From CAZMGT01 sp964565895 (GTDB taxonomy: Bacteria; Armatimonadota; Zipacnadia; UBA1398; CAZMGT01): DNA of 5,773 bases. The stretch lies in assembly GCA_964565895.1 (NCBI GenBank), contig CAZMGT010000092.1, positions 1 through 5,773 on the forward strand. The letters are read 5' to 3'. A program made the translations under genes and the position numbers. This document shows, one piece after another, positions 1-5,773 of this stretch (positions are counted from its first letter, which is position 1; every line of letters starts with the position of its first letter). The notes under the pieces were generated by a model. It saw nothing but the letters and a program-made list of their open reading frames with translations, was not told the DNA's origin and did not search any database.

Positions 1-646
1 GGATGTTTACGGCGCCGACGCGCGGGCTGGAGGAGGCATTTTGGCCTTGGGGGGCGGAGGGGGCGAGGGGGGCCACGGGCGGGGGGATGAAGTCGATTTG
101 CTGGACGGGCGGGAGGCCGTAGCGCGCGGCAGCGCTAAGGCAGGCGTTGGCCGCGGCGATGTATTCGCGCTCTAGGCGCCCGCCCAGGCCTGGCGCGGGA
201 GCGGCGAGGAGGGGGAGCTCGGCGGCCTGCGGGGCGCGGTCGAAGACAAGACCGGTGGCGTCGACGAGAAGCTTTTCCCCGCGGACGACAACGTAGCCGA
301 TGGCCACCCTGGGGCGGACGACGACGCGCAAGCGCTGGGGGAAGCGGCGAGAGACGGCGGCGGCCTCTACGCGCAAGTCCTGGGCGATGCGCCGTTCGAG
401 GGCGGAGGTGTTTACGAAAAAGATGTTTACGCCGAGGGGGACGAGGCTTTGCACGAGGGGGCGGAGATCGTCTGGGGCGACGACTTCTACCTCGCGCACG
501 ACGAACAGGGAGCTGGCGAAGAGCAGATAAGCAAGGGCGCAGAGGAGGACGAGGAGCAAGAGGCGGCGCGGAGAGAGCAGGGAGAGGGCGCGCGGCGCCG
601 CTGGGGGAGAGGAGCGGGAGAGCCTGCGCGCGCGGGTGGTGGCCAT
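1..646 (-). CDS. ftsQ: Cell division protein FtsQ (DivIB family), 3' end missing
   Basis: 215 codons are open from an ATG at 646 to the window edge, where the gene continues. FtsQ is a single-pass membrane protein of the divisome that links early and late division proteins (with FtsB/FtsL) and helps control septal wall synthesis. The translation has a short basic cytoplasmic tail (residues 1-28, many Arg), one hydrophobic helix (about 29-50, LLLLVLLCALAYLLF), then a POTRA-type domain (about 49-120). That domain carries the family pattern: FVVREVEV, then LGVNIFFVN (71-79), then an R-R-F-P (100-103) strand followed by VVVRPRVAI. Next comes the FtsQ beta region with LLVDATGLVF (126-135) and LPLL (144-147). 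Residues about 188-210 form a Pro/Ser/Ala-rich insert. The ATG is chosen for the near-perfect Shine-Dalgarno sequence 7 bases upstream; the murC stop lies 3 bases upstream, so the two genes are probably translationally coupled. The name rests on domain layout and position; sequence conservation in this family is low. Confidence 0.88.
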   Translation of the reverse strand, partial: MATTRARRLSRSSPPAAPRALSLLSPRRLLLLVLLCALAYLLFASSLFVVREVEVVAPDDLRPLVQSLVPLGVNIFFVNTSALERRIAQDLRVEAAAVSRRFPQRLRVVVRPRVAIGYVVVRGEKLLVDATGLVFDRAPQAAELPLLAAPAPGLGGRLEREYIAAANACLSAAARYGLPPVQQIDFIPPPVAPLAPSAPQGQNASSSPRVGAVNI

Positions 647-649
647 GGG

Positions 650-2044
650 CTATACCTCCTCCCGCTCGGCAAGGGAGTTAAAGAAAGAGTGCGCGGCGAG
701 ATAGATGTCGCCGGCGCCGAGGAAGAGGACGAGATCGCCGGGGCGGGCCACATCGCGCACCTGCGCGGGAAGGGCGCCGAGGTCCGGGACATAGCGCACG
801 GTGTCTGCCCCGCGGAGGCGGGCCACGGCGTGGAAGAGATCTTCGCCGGAGAAGTCGCCCGGGGGCTCCTCGCGCGCGCCGTAGATGTCGGTAAGCACAA
901 GGAAGTCGGCGTCGGCAAACGCGGTGGCGAACTGATCGAGGAGGAGGCGGGTGCGGGAATAGAGGTGGGGCTGGAAGACGGCGACGATTCTTTTGCCGAA
1001 GCTCTGGCGAGCGGAACGCAAGGTGGCGATGATCTCGGTGGGATGGTGGGCGTAGTCGTCGACGACGAGGATGCGGGAAGATTCGCCGAGGATCTCAAAG
1101 CGCCGGTGAGTTCCGCGATAGGCGGCGACGGCGGAGGCGATGTCCGCGAAGGACAGGCCGAGGAGGCGGGAGAGGGCGACGGCGGCGAGGGCGTCGTTGA
1201 TGTATTGCTCGCCGGGGAGAGGGATGGTTATGCGGCCGAGGGGGCCGTCGGCGCGGTGGATTACCTCAAACGACCAGGAGGCGCCGGAGATGCGGATGTC
1301 GTCGGCGCGGTAGTCGGCGGGGCAGCGCAGGCCATAGGTGGTTACGGGAGCGGCGGCGCGCGCGGCGACGGAGGAGGCATAGGGGCAGGCGGCGCAGGCG
1401 ACGATATGCCCATCCGGGGGGACAAGGGCGACGAACTCGGCGAAGGCGTCGAGGATGCGCTCGAACGTGCCGTATTGGTCGAGGTGCTCGCGGTCGATGT
1501 TTGTGATGATCACATATTTGGGGTCGAGCAAGAGGAACGAGCGGTCGCTCTCGCAGGCCTCGACGACAGCGAAGCGGCCGGCGCCGTCGATGGCGTTAAC
1601 CTCTGCCCCGCGGAGGATGCCCCCGACGACGACAGTGGGGTCGAGCCCGGCGTGAGCGAGGATGGCGCCGACGAGGGCGGCGGTAGTCGTTTTGCCGTGG
1701 GTGCCCGTGACGGCGATCGTCTGCTGATGGCTGACGAGGCGGGCGAGCATGCGTGCGCGATGCCAGATGGGTATGCCCAGCTCGCGCGCGCGGGCGAGCT
1801 CTGGGTTGTCTTTGGGGATGGCGGTGGAGTAGACGACGACATCGGGGGAGCGGAGGTAGCGGGAACTGTGGCCGAGGTGGATTTGGGCGCCGAGGGCGCG
1901 GAGGTCGTCGAGGATGGGGTTGTGGGCGCGGTCGGAGCCGGAGACGGCGGCGCCGCGAGCGAGGAGGAGGCGGGCGAGGGCGCTCATGCCGATGCCTCCG
2001 ATGCCCACGAGGTGCGCGGAGAATTGGGGTCCGATAGGTTTCAC
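650..2044 (-). CDS. murC: UDP-N-acetylmuramate--L-alanine ligase MurC
   Basis: 464 residues, a normal MurC length. This cytoplasmic ATP-dependent ligase adds L-Ala to UDP-MurNAc, the first amino acid of the peptidoglycan stem. The N-terminal UDP-binding Rossmann domain starts with VGIGGIGMS (13-21). The central ATPase domain has the P-loop TGTHGKTTT (113-121), the metal/acyl-phosphate segment EACESD (162-167; many homologues read EADESD) and NIDREHLDQYG (182-192) with the conserved His. GTHRRFE (311-317) and DDYAHHPTEI (329-338) follow. The C-terminal domain has QPHLYSRT (358-365), DIYGAREEP (386-394) and GDLVLFLGAGDIY (436-448). The THGK P-loop and the AHHPTEI motif separate MurC from MurD, MurE and MurF; the close relative Mpl is the only alternative, and the dcw position favours MurC. 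The start is a GTG with AGGTGA 4 bases upstream; it places the glycine loop near residue 13, as expected. The gene is separated from murG by a 108-base gap with a candidate promoter and hairpin, and ends 3 bases before ftsQ. Confidence 0.97.
   Translation of the reverse strand: MKPIGPQFSAHLVGIGGIGMSALARLLLARGAAVSGSDRAHNPILDDLRALGAQIHLGHSSRYLRSPDVVVYSTAIPKDNPELARARELGIPIWHRARMLARLVSHQQTIAVTGTHGKTTTAALVGAILAHAGLDPTVVVGGILRGAEVNAIDGAGRFAVVEACESDRSFLLLDPKYVIITNIDREHLDQYGTFERILDAFAEFVALVPPDGHIVACAACPYASSVAARAAAPVTTYGLRCPADYRADDIRISGASWSFEVIHRADGPLGRITIPLPGEQYINDALAAVALSRLLGLSFADIASAVAAYRGTHRRFEILGESSRILVVDDYAHHPTEIIATLRSARQSFGKRIVAVFQPHLYSRTRLLLDQFATAFADADFLVLTDIYGAREEPPGDFSGEDLFHAVARLRGADTVRYVPDLGALPAQVRDVARPGDLVLFLGAGDIYLAAHSFFNSLAEREEV
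654..660 (-). promoter_or_regulatory. Shine-Dalgarno site of ftsQ
   Basis: AGGAGGT lies 7 bases before the ATG at 646 and inside the last sense codons of murC. It is a full-length match to the anti-Shine-Dalgarno sequence at good spacing. It fixes the ftsQ start and suggests that ribosomes finishing murC re-initiate on ftsQ. Confidence 0.85.
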
Positions 2045-2048
2045 GGGA

Positions 2049-2054
2049 TCACCT
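2049..2054 (-). promoter_or_regulatory. Shine-Dalgarno site of murC
   Basis: AGGTGA lies 4 bases before the GTG at 2044. It is weaker than the sites of ftsQ and murG but supports the GTG as the start. The two other GTG triplets just upstream (2060 and 2051) are not in frame. Confidence 0.6.
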
Positions 2055-2075
2055 ACGCACGGGACAGTGGCGCTG

Positions 2076-2115
2076 AAAAAGGCGAGCCCGGGAGGCGGCG
2101 CGCCGCCCGGGCCGC
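2076..2115 (-). terminator. Intrinsic-terminator-like hairpin between murG and murC
   Basis: On the minus strand a 7-bp all-GC stem, GCCCGGG (2112-2106) with CCCGGGC (2092-2086), encloses a further self-complementary GGCGCGCC core. Three more pairs (2115-2113 with 2084-2082) extend the base past one bulged base. The stem is followed by C and then TTTTT (2080-2076). A GC stem followed by a T tract is the form of a Rho-independent terminator in the direction of transcription of this cluster; there is no T tract on the other side, so it would act only on the minus strand. It lies inside a gene run normally co-transcribed, so partial termination or attenuation, or mRNA 3' end protection, are equally possible. 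The T tract is short. Confidence 0.5.
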
Positions 2116-2127
2116 GGAGCGCCGGTT

Positions 2128-2156
2128 ATTCTAGCTCAGCCAAGAAAACAGCTCAA
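2128..2156 (-). promoter_or_regulatory. Candidate sigma-70-type promoter upstream of murC
   Basis: TTGAGC (2156-2151; 4 of 6 to the -35 consensus) and TAGAAT (2133-2128; 5 of 6 to the -10 consensus) are separated by exactly 17 bases. They sit in a short AT-richer island in otherwise very GC-rich DNA. The -35 element overlaps the murG TGA stop. Transcription would start near 2121, only a few bases before the hairpin at 2115-2082. This is a pattern match by eye only; the sigma factor preference of the organism is unknown. Confidence 0.35.
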
Positions 2157-3271
2157 GGCGGCCGGTGCATCAACTCCCAAGCGATCTCAGCGATATGGTC
2201 GGCGGCAGCGATGTTGCCCAGAGCGCGGCTCGCCTGAGCCATGCGCTCCAGGCGCTGCCGGTCGGCAAGTAGTTCGCCCAGAAGGGCGACGATTTTGCGC
2301 GGGCGGAGCTGGGCGTCGTCGAGGACGAGGGCGGCGCCGGCGCGGGCGAGCTGCTCGGCGTTGGCCTGCTGGTGGGCGGCCATGGAGTAGGGATAGGGAA
2401 CGAGGATCGCCGGGCGGCCCACAGCGGTGAGCTCGGCGAGAAACGCCGCGCCAGCGCGGGAAAGCACGATGTCGGCCGCGGCCAGGGCGAGGTGCACCGT
2501 TCCCCGGAGATAAGGGAGCGGATGATAGCGCCGGCGGACGTCGTCGGGGAGGGCGCGGTGGGCGTCGGCGATCTCGGCGTGTTTGTCCGGGCCGGTGACG
2601 TGCACGACCTGCAGGCGAAGATCGCGGGCGAGGGGGACGATGGCCCCGAGGACGGCGCGGTTTATGCTCAGCGCGCCCTGGCTTCCCCCGAACACGAGGA
2701 GCGTGGGGAGGTCAGGGTTGAGGGCGAAGTGCTTGCGCGCGGCGGCGCGGTCGGGGTTGGCGAACTCGGAGCGGACGGGGTTGCCCGTGTGCCGGGCGTC
2801 GGCGCGGCGGAGGGCGGGCGCGGCCGAGGGAAAGCCGACGGTAACCGCGGTCGCGCGGCGGGCGAGGAAGCGGTTGGCGCGACCGGGGATGGCGTCCATC
2901 TCGTGGATGAGGGTTTTGATGCCGAGCAGGCTCGCCGTGTATATCGTGCACACCGAGGCGTAGCCGCCGGTGCCGATGGCCAGGGAGGGGCGAAAGCGAC
3001 GGAGCAGCCGCCAGGCTTGGAGGAAGCCCAGAGCGATGGCCGCGGCGGAAGCGACCGTGCGCGCGGAGAGGCGGCGGGGCAGAGGGCGGGCGGAGATGAA
3101 CGCCGTGGGCCAGGGGACCTCCTGGAACAGGTGGCGCTCGACCCCGGCGCGCGTGCCCACGAGCAGGAGCTTAAGCTCGCGCTCGCCGGCCCGGCGGCGC
3201 AGGGCGTCAGCGATGGCGAGGGCGGGATAGACGTGTCCACCTGTTCCGCCGCTGGCGATCACGACGCGCAC
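2153..3271 (-). CDS. murG: UDP-GlcNAc:lipid I N-acetylglucosaminyltransferase MurG
   Basis: 372 residues from the chosen start, typical for MurG. This GT-B glycosyltransferase of the inner membrane face transfers GlcNAc from UDP-GlcNAc to lipid I, giving lipid II. The N-terminal acceptor domain has the first glycine loop SGGTGGHVYPALA (7-19) with its conserved His, and the second loop GTGGYASV (100-107). HEMDAIPGRANRFLA (123-137) takes the place of the usual HEQN...G..N. The C-terminal donor domain shows GNPVR (163-167), the third loop FGGSQGALSIN (194-204), SRAGAAFLAEL (271-281) with the conserved Glu, and HQQANAEQL (300-308). The open frame runs on to 3526, but everything upstream of about 3280 lies inside ftsW and has no MurG character. 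GTG 3271 is preferred because GGAGGAGG ends 9 bases upstream and the glycine loop then starts near residue 7; GTG 3280 directly abuts that site and is the alternative. The 5' end overlaps ftsW by 65 bases, implying coupled translation. Confidence 0.96.
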   Translation of the reverse strand: MRVVIASGGTGGHVYPALAIADALRRRAGERELKLLLVGTRAGVERHLFQEVPWPTAFISARPLPRRLSARTVASAAAIALGFLQAWRLLRRFRPSLAIGTGGYASVCTIYTASLLGIKTLIHEMDAIPGRANRFLARRATAVTVGFPSAAPALRRADARHTGNPVRSEFANPDRAAARKHFALNPDLPTLLVFGGSQGALSINRAVLGAIVPLARDLRLQVVHVTGPDKHAEIADAHRALPDDVRRRYHPLPYLRGTVHLALAAADIVLSRAGAAFLAELTAVGRPAILVPYPYSMAAHQQANAEQLARAGAALVLDDAQLRPRKIVALLGELLADRQRLERMAQASRALGNIAAADHIAEIAWELMHRPP

Positions 3272-4430
3272 GCGAGCCACCCTCCTCCGGCAGGACAGTA
3301 TAGCGCGAGACATTAAGGAGCAGGCCCACGGCAAGCAGCGTGCACACGAGCGAGGAGCCGCCGTAGCTGATAAACGGGAGCGGGACGCCGGTGGTGGGCA
3401 GGATGTTGGTGACCACGAGGAGGTTGAGGCCGGCCTGGACGGCGATCGTCGCGGTGAGCCCGCAGGCGAGCAGCCTGTTGAACACATCGGGCGAGCGCCA
3501 GCCGATGGAAAAGCCGCGGGCGACAAACCAGAGGAAGATGGAGATGACGGTGATTAGGCCGAGGAAGCCGAGCTCCTCGCCGATGATGGCCACGATGGTG
3601 TCGTTGTGGCATTGGGGGACGAAGTCGAACTTGCCCCGGCCACGACATAGGCCGGCGCCGAACAGGCCGCCCGCGCGCAGGGCGCGTTCGCACTGGTTTA
3701 CCTGATAGCGGGGGTCGCCGGAGAGACTGGCCACGCGATAGCCGGGGAAGTGGGCGAGCAGGCGCTGGCGCATGTAGTCGTGCGAGGCGACGACGATGAT
3801 GAACGCGAGGATTCCCAGGGCGAAGGCAATGGCCAGCTCGCGGCGCCGCGCGCCGGCCATGTAGGCGACGAGCAGGGCGGAGGTGGCGATGATTACGCTC
3901 GTGCTCAGGTCGGGCTGGGCGACGACGAGGAAGCACACGGCGGCGGTGGCCGCGCCGGAGCGGATGATAAACGCCGGGTAGTCGATTTTGCGCTGATAGT
4001 AAAGCTCGCCGACGAGGGCGAGAAAGGCGATGAGCACGACCTTGGCGAGCTCCGAGGGCTGGAAGGAATAGCTGCTTGTGACCTTGACCCAGCGCACGGC
4101 CTCGCCGCTCTCCCGGCTTAGCCCGGGGTGGAGGACGAGGGCGAGGAAGACAAGGCAGGCGCCAAGGGCCGTGGGGGCGAGGGCGCGCACGAGGCGAAGG
4201 GGGACGTAGGTCGCGGCGAGCATGAGGCAAAAGCCGAGCAAAGCGGCGATTGCCTGGCGGGTGACGTAGAACGCGGGGTTGTGAAAGTTCTTCGCGGCGT
4301 CGACGTAGCTTGCGGAATAGATCATCACCAAGCCGAACGCGGTGAGGGCGTAGGCGGCGAGAAAGAGCGAGGCATCGGGCGCACGGGGGCGCGCGGTAGC
4401 TGCGGGAGCGGTGCTCGAAACAGTGGCCAT
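3207..4430 (-). CDS. ftsW: Septal peptidoglycan polymerase FtsW (SEDS family)
   Basis: 407 residues with about ten membrane helices. FtsW is the SEDS glycosyltransferase that polymerises lipid II at the division septum together with a class B penicillin-binding protein (FtsI). Family marks are GLVMIYSASY (33-42), RWVKV...QPSELAK (113-130), QPDLSTSVII (172-181), the large extracytoplasmic loop ending in CHNDTIVAIIGEELGFLG (274-291), and LPTTGVPLPFISYGGSSLV (344-362). D277 matches the catalytic Asp of SEDS proteins. The loop before it is divergent: VPQCHND replaces the common LPEAHTD, and Cys occurs at 247, 262 and 274. RodA is the main alternative; the position between murD and murG favours FtsW. 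The ATG at 4430 has GGAG 5 bases upstream and comes 20 bases after the murD stop. The last 20 residues (388-407, ten of them Arg) are encoded in the overlap with murG. Confidence 0.96.
   Translation of the reverse strand: MATVSSTAPAATARPRAPDASLFLAAYALTAFGLVMIYSASYVDAAKNFHNPAFYVTRQAIAALLGFCLMLAATYVPLRLVRALAPTALGACLVFLALVLHPGLSRESGEAVRWVKVTSSYSFQPSELAKVVLIAFLALVGELYYQRKIDYPAFIIRSGAATAAVCFLVVAQPDLSTSVIIATSALLVAYMAGARRRELAIAFALGILAFIIVVASHDYMRQRLLAHFPGYRVASLSGDPRYQVNQCERALRAGGLFGAGLCRGRGKFDFVPQCHNDTIVAIIGEELGFLGLITVISIFLWFVARGFSIGWRSPDVFNRLLACGLTATIAVQAGLNLLVVTNILPTTGVPLPFISYGGSSLVCTLLAVGLLLNVSRYTVLPEEGGSRARRDRQRRNRWTRLSRPRHR
3281..3288 (-). promoter_or_regulatory. Shine-Dalgarno site of murG, inside ftsW
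   Basis: GGAGGAGG lies within ftsW codons for P-E-E (residues 381-383). It is 9 bases upstream of GTG 3271 and directly abuts GTG 3280. This spacing favours 3271 as the murG start. Confidence 0.7.
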
Positions 4431-4435
4431 GGTCG

Positions 4436-4439
4436 CTCC
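4436..4439 (-). promoter_or_regulatory. Shine-Dalgarno site of ftsW
   Basis: GGAG lies 5 bases before the ATG at 4430, in the 20-base gap after the murD stop. It supports the ATG as the ftsW start. Confidence 0.6.
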
Positions 4440-4450
4440 GCGGCGGCGCG

Positions 4451-5773
4451 CTAGGTGGCCGGCGCAAAGCCCGGGAGCGCGCGAACCGCCTGTTCAAAAA
4501 CCTCCCCACGATGGCGATAGTTCTGGAACATGTCGAAACTGGCGCAGGCGGGGGAAAGGATAAGGTAGTCGCCGGGCTGGGCGAGATCGAACGCGGCACG
4601 TACGGCGTGGTTCATGTCGCGGGCGAAGACGATGTTGCGCACGCCGGCCTCGCGGCAGGCGCGGGCGATCTCGGCGGCGGTTTGGCCGATGAGGACGAGG
4701 GCGCGGGCGCGACGGGCGACGGCCTGGGCGAGGGGGGCGAAGTCGGCGTGTTTGCTGCTTCCCCCGGCGATGAGCACAGCGGGAGCATCAAGCCCCTCAA
4801 GCCCGCGAACGGTGGCGTCTACATTGGTCGCTTTGGAGTCGTTGATCACGACAACCCCGCCTACCTCGCCGACGACGGCGAACGTGTGCGGAGCAGGTCG
4901 GAAGGAATAAAGCGCTTGGGCGATGGCCTGCGCGGGAGCGCCGAGGGCGCGGGCCATGGCGCAGGCGGCAAGCGCGTTCTCCAGATTATGCCTGCCCCGG
5001 AGAGTTATTCTGGCGACCTGGGCGAGTACCTCCCTTTTCCCTGGGGCGGTGAAAAAAATTTTTCCCCCAGCGGCAAACGTTCCATGGGGCACCTCGCCCT
5101 GCGCGGAAAACGTTAGCGTTTTGGCCCGGGCGCGGGGGACGAGCGAGGCGGTGTACTCGTTGTCGGCGTTGAGCACGGCGATGTCCTGCTCCGTCTGGTT
5201 GGCAAGGAGGCGGGCTTTGACCTCGAGGTAGCGCTCGATGGTGCGATGGCGGTCGGCGTGGTCGTCGGAGAGGTTGAGGATGGCGGCGAGGCGGGGATGG
5301 AACATAAGCGTGGTTTCCAACTGAAAGCTGCTTACCTCGGCGACGAGGATGGCGTCCTGTGGGGCGTGGATGATGTGCTCGATGAGCGGGGAGCCGATGT
5401 TTCCGCAGACGATGGCCCGGCGGCCCGCGGCGGAGAGCATGGCGCCGGTGAGGGCGGTGGTCGTGGACTTGCCGTTTGTGCCGGTGATGGCCACGATGGT
5501 CGCCGAGGGGCGGAGGCGAAAGGCGAGCTCGATCTCGCCGATGATCTCCACGCCGCGGTCGCGCGCGGGGGCGAGGAATGGGTCGTCGGGCGGGACACCG
5601 GGGCTGAGCACGACGAGGGAGCAGGAGGCGAGGGGCTGGGGGTCGCCATAGGCTTTGGGGCAGGGAAGCTCGGCGCAGCGGGCGCGGGCCTCGGGGGGAA
5701 TGTCGCTTTCCGCGCGGGTGTCGCTAAGCAGGACGGGATAGCCGAGGTCAAGCAGCGCGGCGGCGGTGCGCTG
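4451..5773 (-). CDS. murD: UDP-N-acetylmuramoyl-L-alanine--D-glutamate ligase MurD, 5' end missing
   Basis: 440 codons are open from the right window edge to TAG at 4453-4451. MurD is the cytoplasmic ATP-dependent ligase that adds D-Glu to UDP-MurNAc-L-Ala. The frame starts in the N-terminal Rossmann domain (AALLDLGYPVLLSDTR, about 5-20), so only the start and first glycine loop, roughly 15-20 residues by family comparison, are missing. Motifs, numbered from the first codon in the window, are: VVLSPGVPPDDP (54-65), P-loop TGTNGKST (97-104), EVSSFQLE (146-153), NLSDDHADRH (167-176) with the metal-site His, and a Lys at 186 in the place of the carbamylated lysine. GRHNLENALAA, then NDSKATNVDAT (311-321), GGSSKHADF (337-345) and SPACASFDMFQN (407-418) follow. 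The SSFQLE and SPACASFD motifs are specific to MurD. A GTG at 5611 is only an internal Val codon of the SPG motif, not a start. PHTFAVVGE (295-303) departs from the usual PHRxE. An A/T-rich palindrome lies at 5041-5070. Confidence 0.97.
   Translation of the reverse strand, partial: QRTAAALLDLGYPVLLSDTRAESDIPPEARARCAELPCPKAYGDPQPLASCSLVVLSPGVPPDDPFLAPARDRGVEIIGEIELAFRLRPSATIVAITGTNGKSTTTALTGAMLSAAGRRAIVCGNIGSPLIEHIIHAPQDAILVAEVSSFQLETTLMFHPRLAAILNLSDDHADRHRTIERYLEVKARLLANQTEQDIAVLNADNEYTASLVPRARAKTLTFSAQGEVPHGTFAAGGKIFFTAPGKREVLAQVARITLRGRHNLENALAACAMARALGAPAQAIAQALYSFRPAPHTFAVVGEVGGVVVINDSKATNVDATVRGLEGLDAPAVLIAGGSSKHADFAPLAQAVARRARALVLIGQTAAEIARACREAGVRNIVFARDMNHAVRAAFDLAQPGDYLILSPACASFDMFQNYRHRGEVFEQAVRALPGFAPAT
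5041..5070. repeat. A/T-rich inverted repeat within murD
   Basis: CTGGGG (5041-5046) pairs with CCCCAG (5065-5070). Inside it GAAAAA (5051-5056) pairs with TTTTTC (5059-5064) around a two-base loop, leaving a four-base bulge (5047-5050). The core is a run of seven A followed by five T on the plus strand, the strongest AT run in this GC-rich window. In murD it encodes G-G-K-I-F-F-T-A. It may be only a Lys-Ile-Phe-Phe coincidence. Confidence 0.5.

Noticed and set aside
2..431. Ten-base repeat GATGTTTACG at 2-11 and 422-431
   Set aside because: Both copies encode Val-Asn-Ile in ftsQ, and two short copies about 420 bases apart are no more than chance or a shared strand motif.
449..2134. Plus-strand open frame of 561 codons antisense to murC and the ftsQ start
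   Set aside because: It mirrors murC codon by codon, is a Gly/Asp/Glu/Ala-rich low-complexity translation with no recognisable motif, and follows from the lack of stop codons opposite GC-rich coding. murC itself carries every family motif.
2372..3316. Plus-strand open frame of 314 codons antisense to murG
   Set aside because: Composition is Gly/Ala/Glu/Arg-rich without domains; it lies wholly opposite the well-supported murG.
3272..3526. Upstream extension of the murG open frame
   Set aside because: It is Ser/Pro/Arg-rich, lies inside ftsW, and would put about 85 unrelated residues before the MurG glycine loop, which normally starts near residue 10.
3313..4599. Minus-strand open frame of 428 codons in another frame of ftsW
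   Set aside because: The translation is almost only Arg, Pro, Ala and His, the usual out-of-frame reading of GC-rich DNA, while the ftsW frame shows all SEDS motifs.
4511..5116. Plus-strand open frame of 201 codons antisense to murD
   Set aside because: It is a mirror of the murD frame with no domain or convincing ribosome-binding site.

Overview
The window is a high-G+C (by eye about two-thirds G+C or more) piece of a bacterial division and cell wall (dcw) cluster. All genes lie on the minus strand, so transcription runs from the right end to the left: murD (5' end cut off by the window) - ftsW - murG - murC - ftsQ (3' end cut off). Every gene was recognised from conserved motifs in its translation. 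No plus-strand gene, RNA gene, mobile element or CRISPR array could be supported. The long open frames on the opposite strand are side effects of GC-rich codon use.

From right to left: murD fills 5773-4451 and lacks only its first few residues. After 20 bases comes ftsW (4430-3207), whose last 20 or so codons lie inside the start of murG (3271-2153). A 108-base gap follows. It is the only non-coding stretch of any size, and it holds a candidate promoter overlapping the murG stop, then a GC-rich hairpin with a T tract. murC (2044-650) comes next. Three bases after it, behind a near-perfect Shine-Dalgarno sequence inside the murC 3' end, ftsQ starts at 646 and runs off the left edge.

Together the products cover the cytoplasmic and membrane steps of peptidoglycan synthesis and its use at the septum. 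MurC and MurD add L-Ala and D-Glu to UDP-MurNAc. MurG adds GlcNAc to lipid I to make lipid II. FtsW polymerises lipid II at the septum. FtsQ is a scaffold of the divisome. The order murD-ftsW-murG-murC-ftsQ is the classic dcw order, but no murB or ddl sits between murC and ftsQ. The organism cannot be named from this window. It is a walled, high-G+C bacterium that uses strong GGAGG ribosome-binding sites and both ATG and GTG starts.

I see no previously undescribed system. The points worth a second look are the promoter/hairpin arrangement before murC, the long ftsW/murG overlap that gives FtsW an arginine-rich tail, a divergent cysteine-bearing catalytic loop in FtsW, substitutions in the MurG HEQN and MurD PHRxE motifs, a Pro/Ser-rich insert in FtsQ, and an A/T homopolymer palindrome with a slippery heptamer inside murD.
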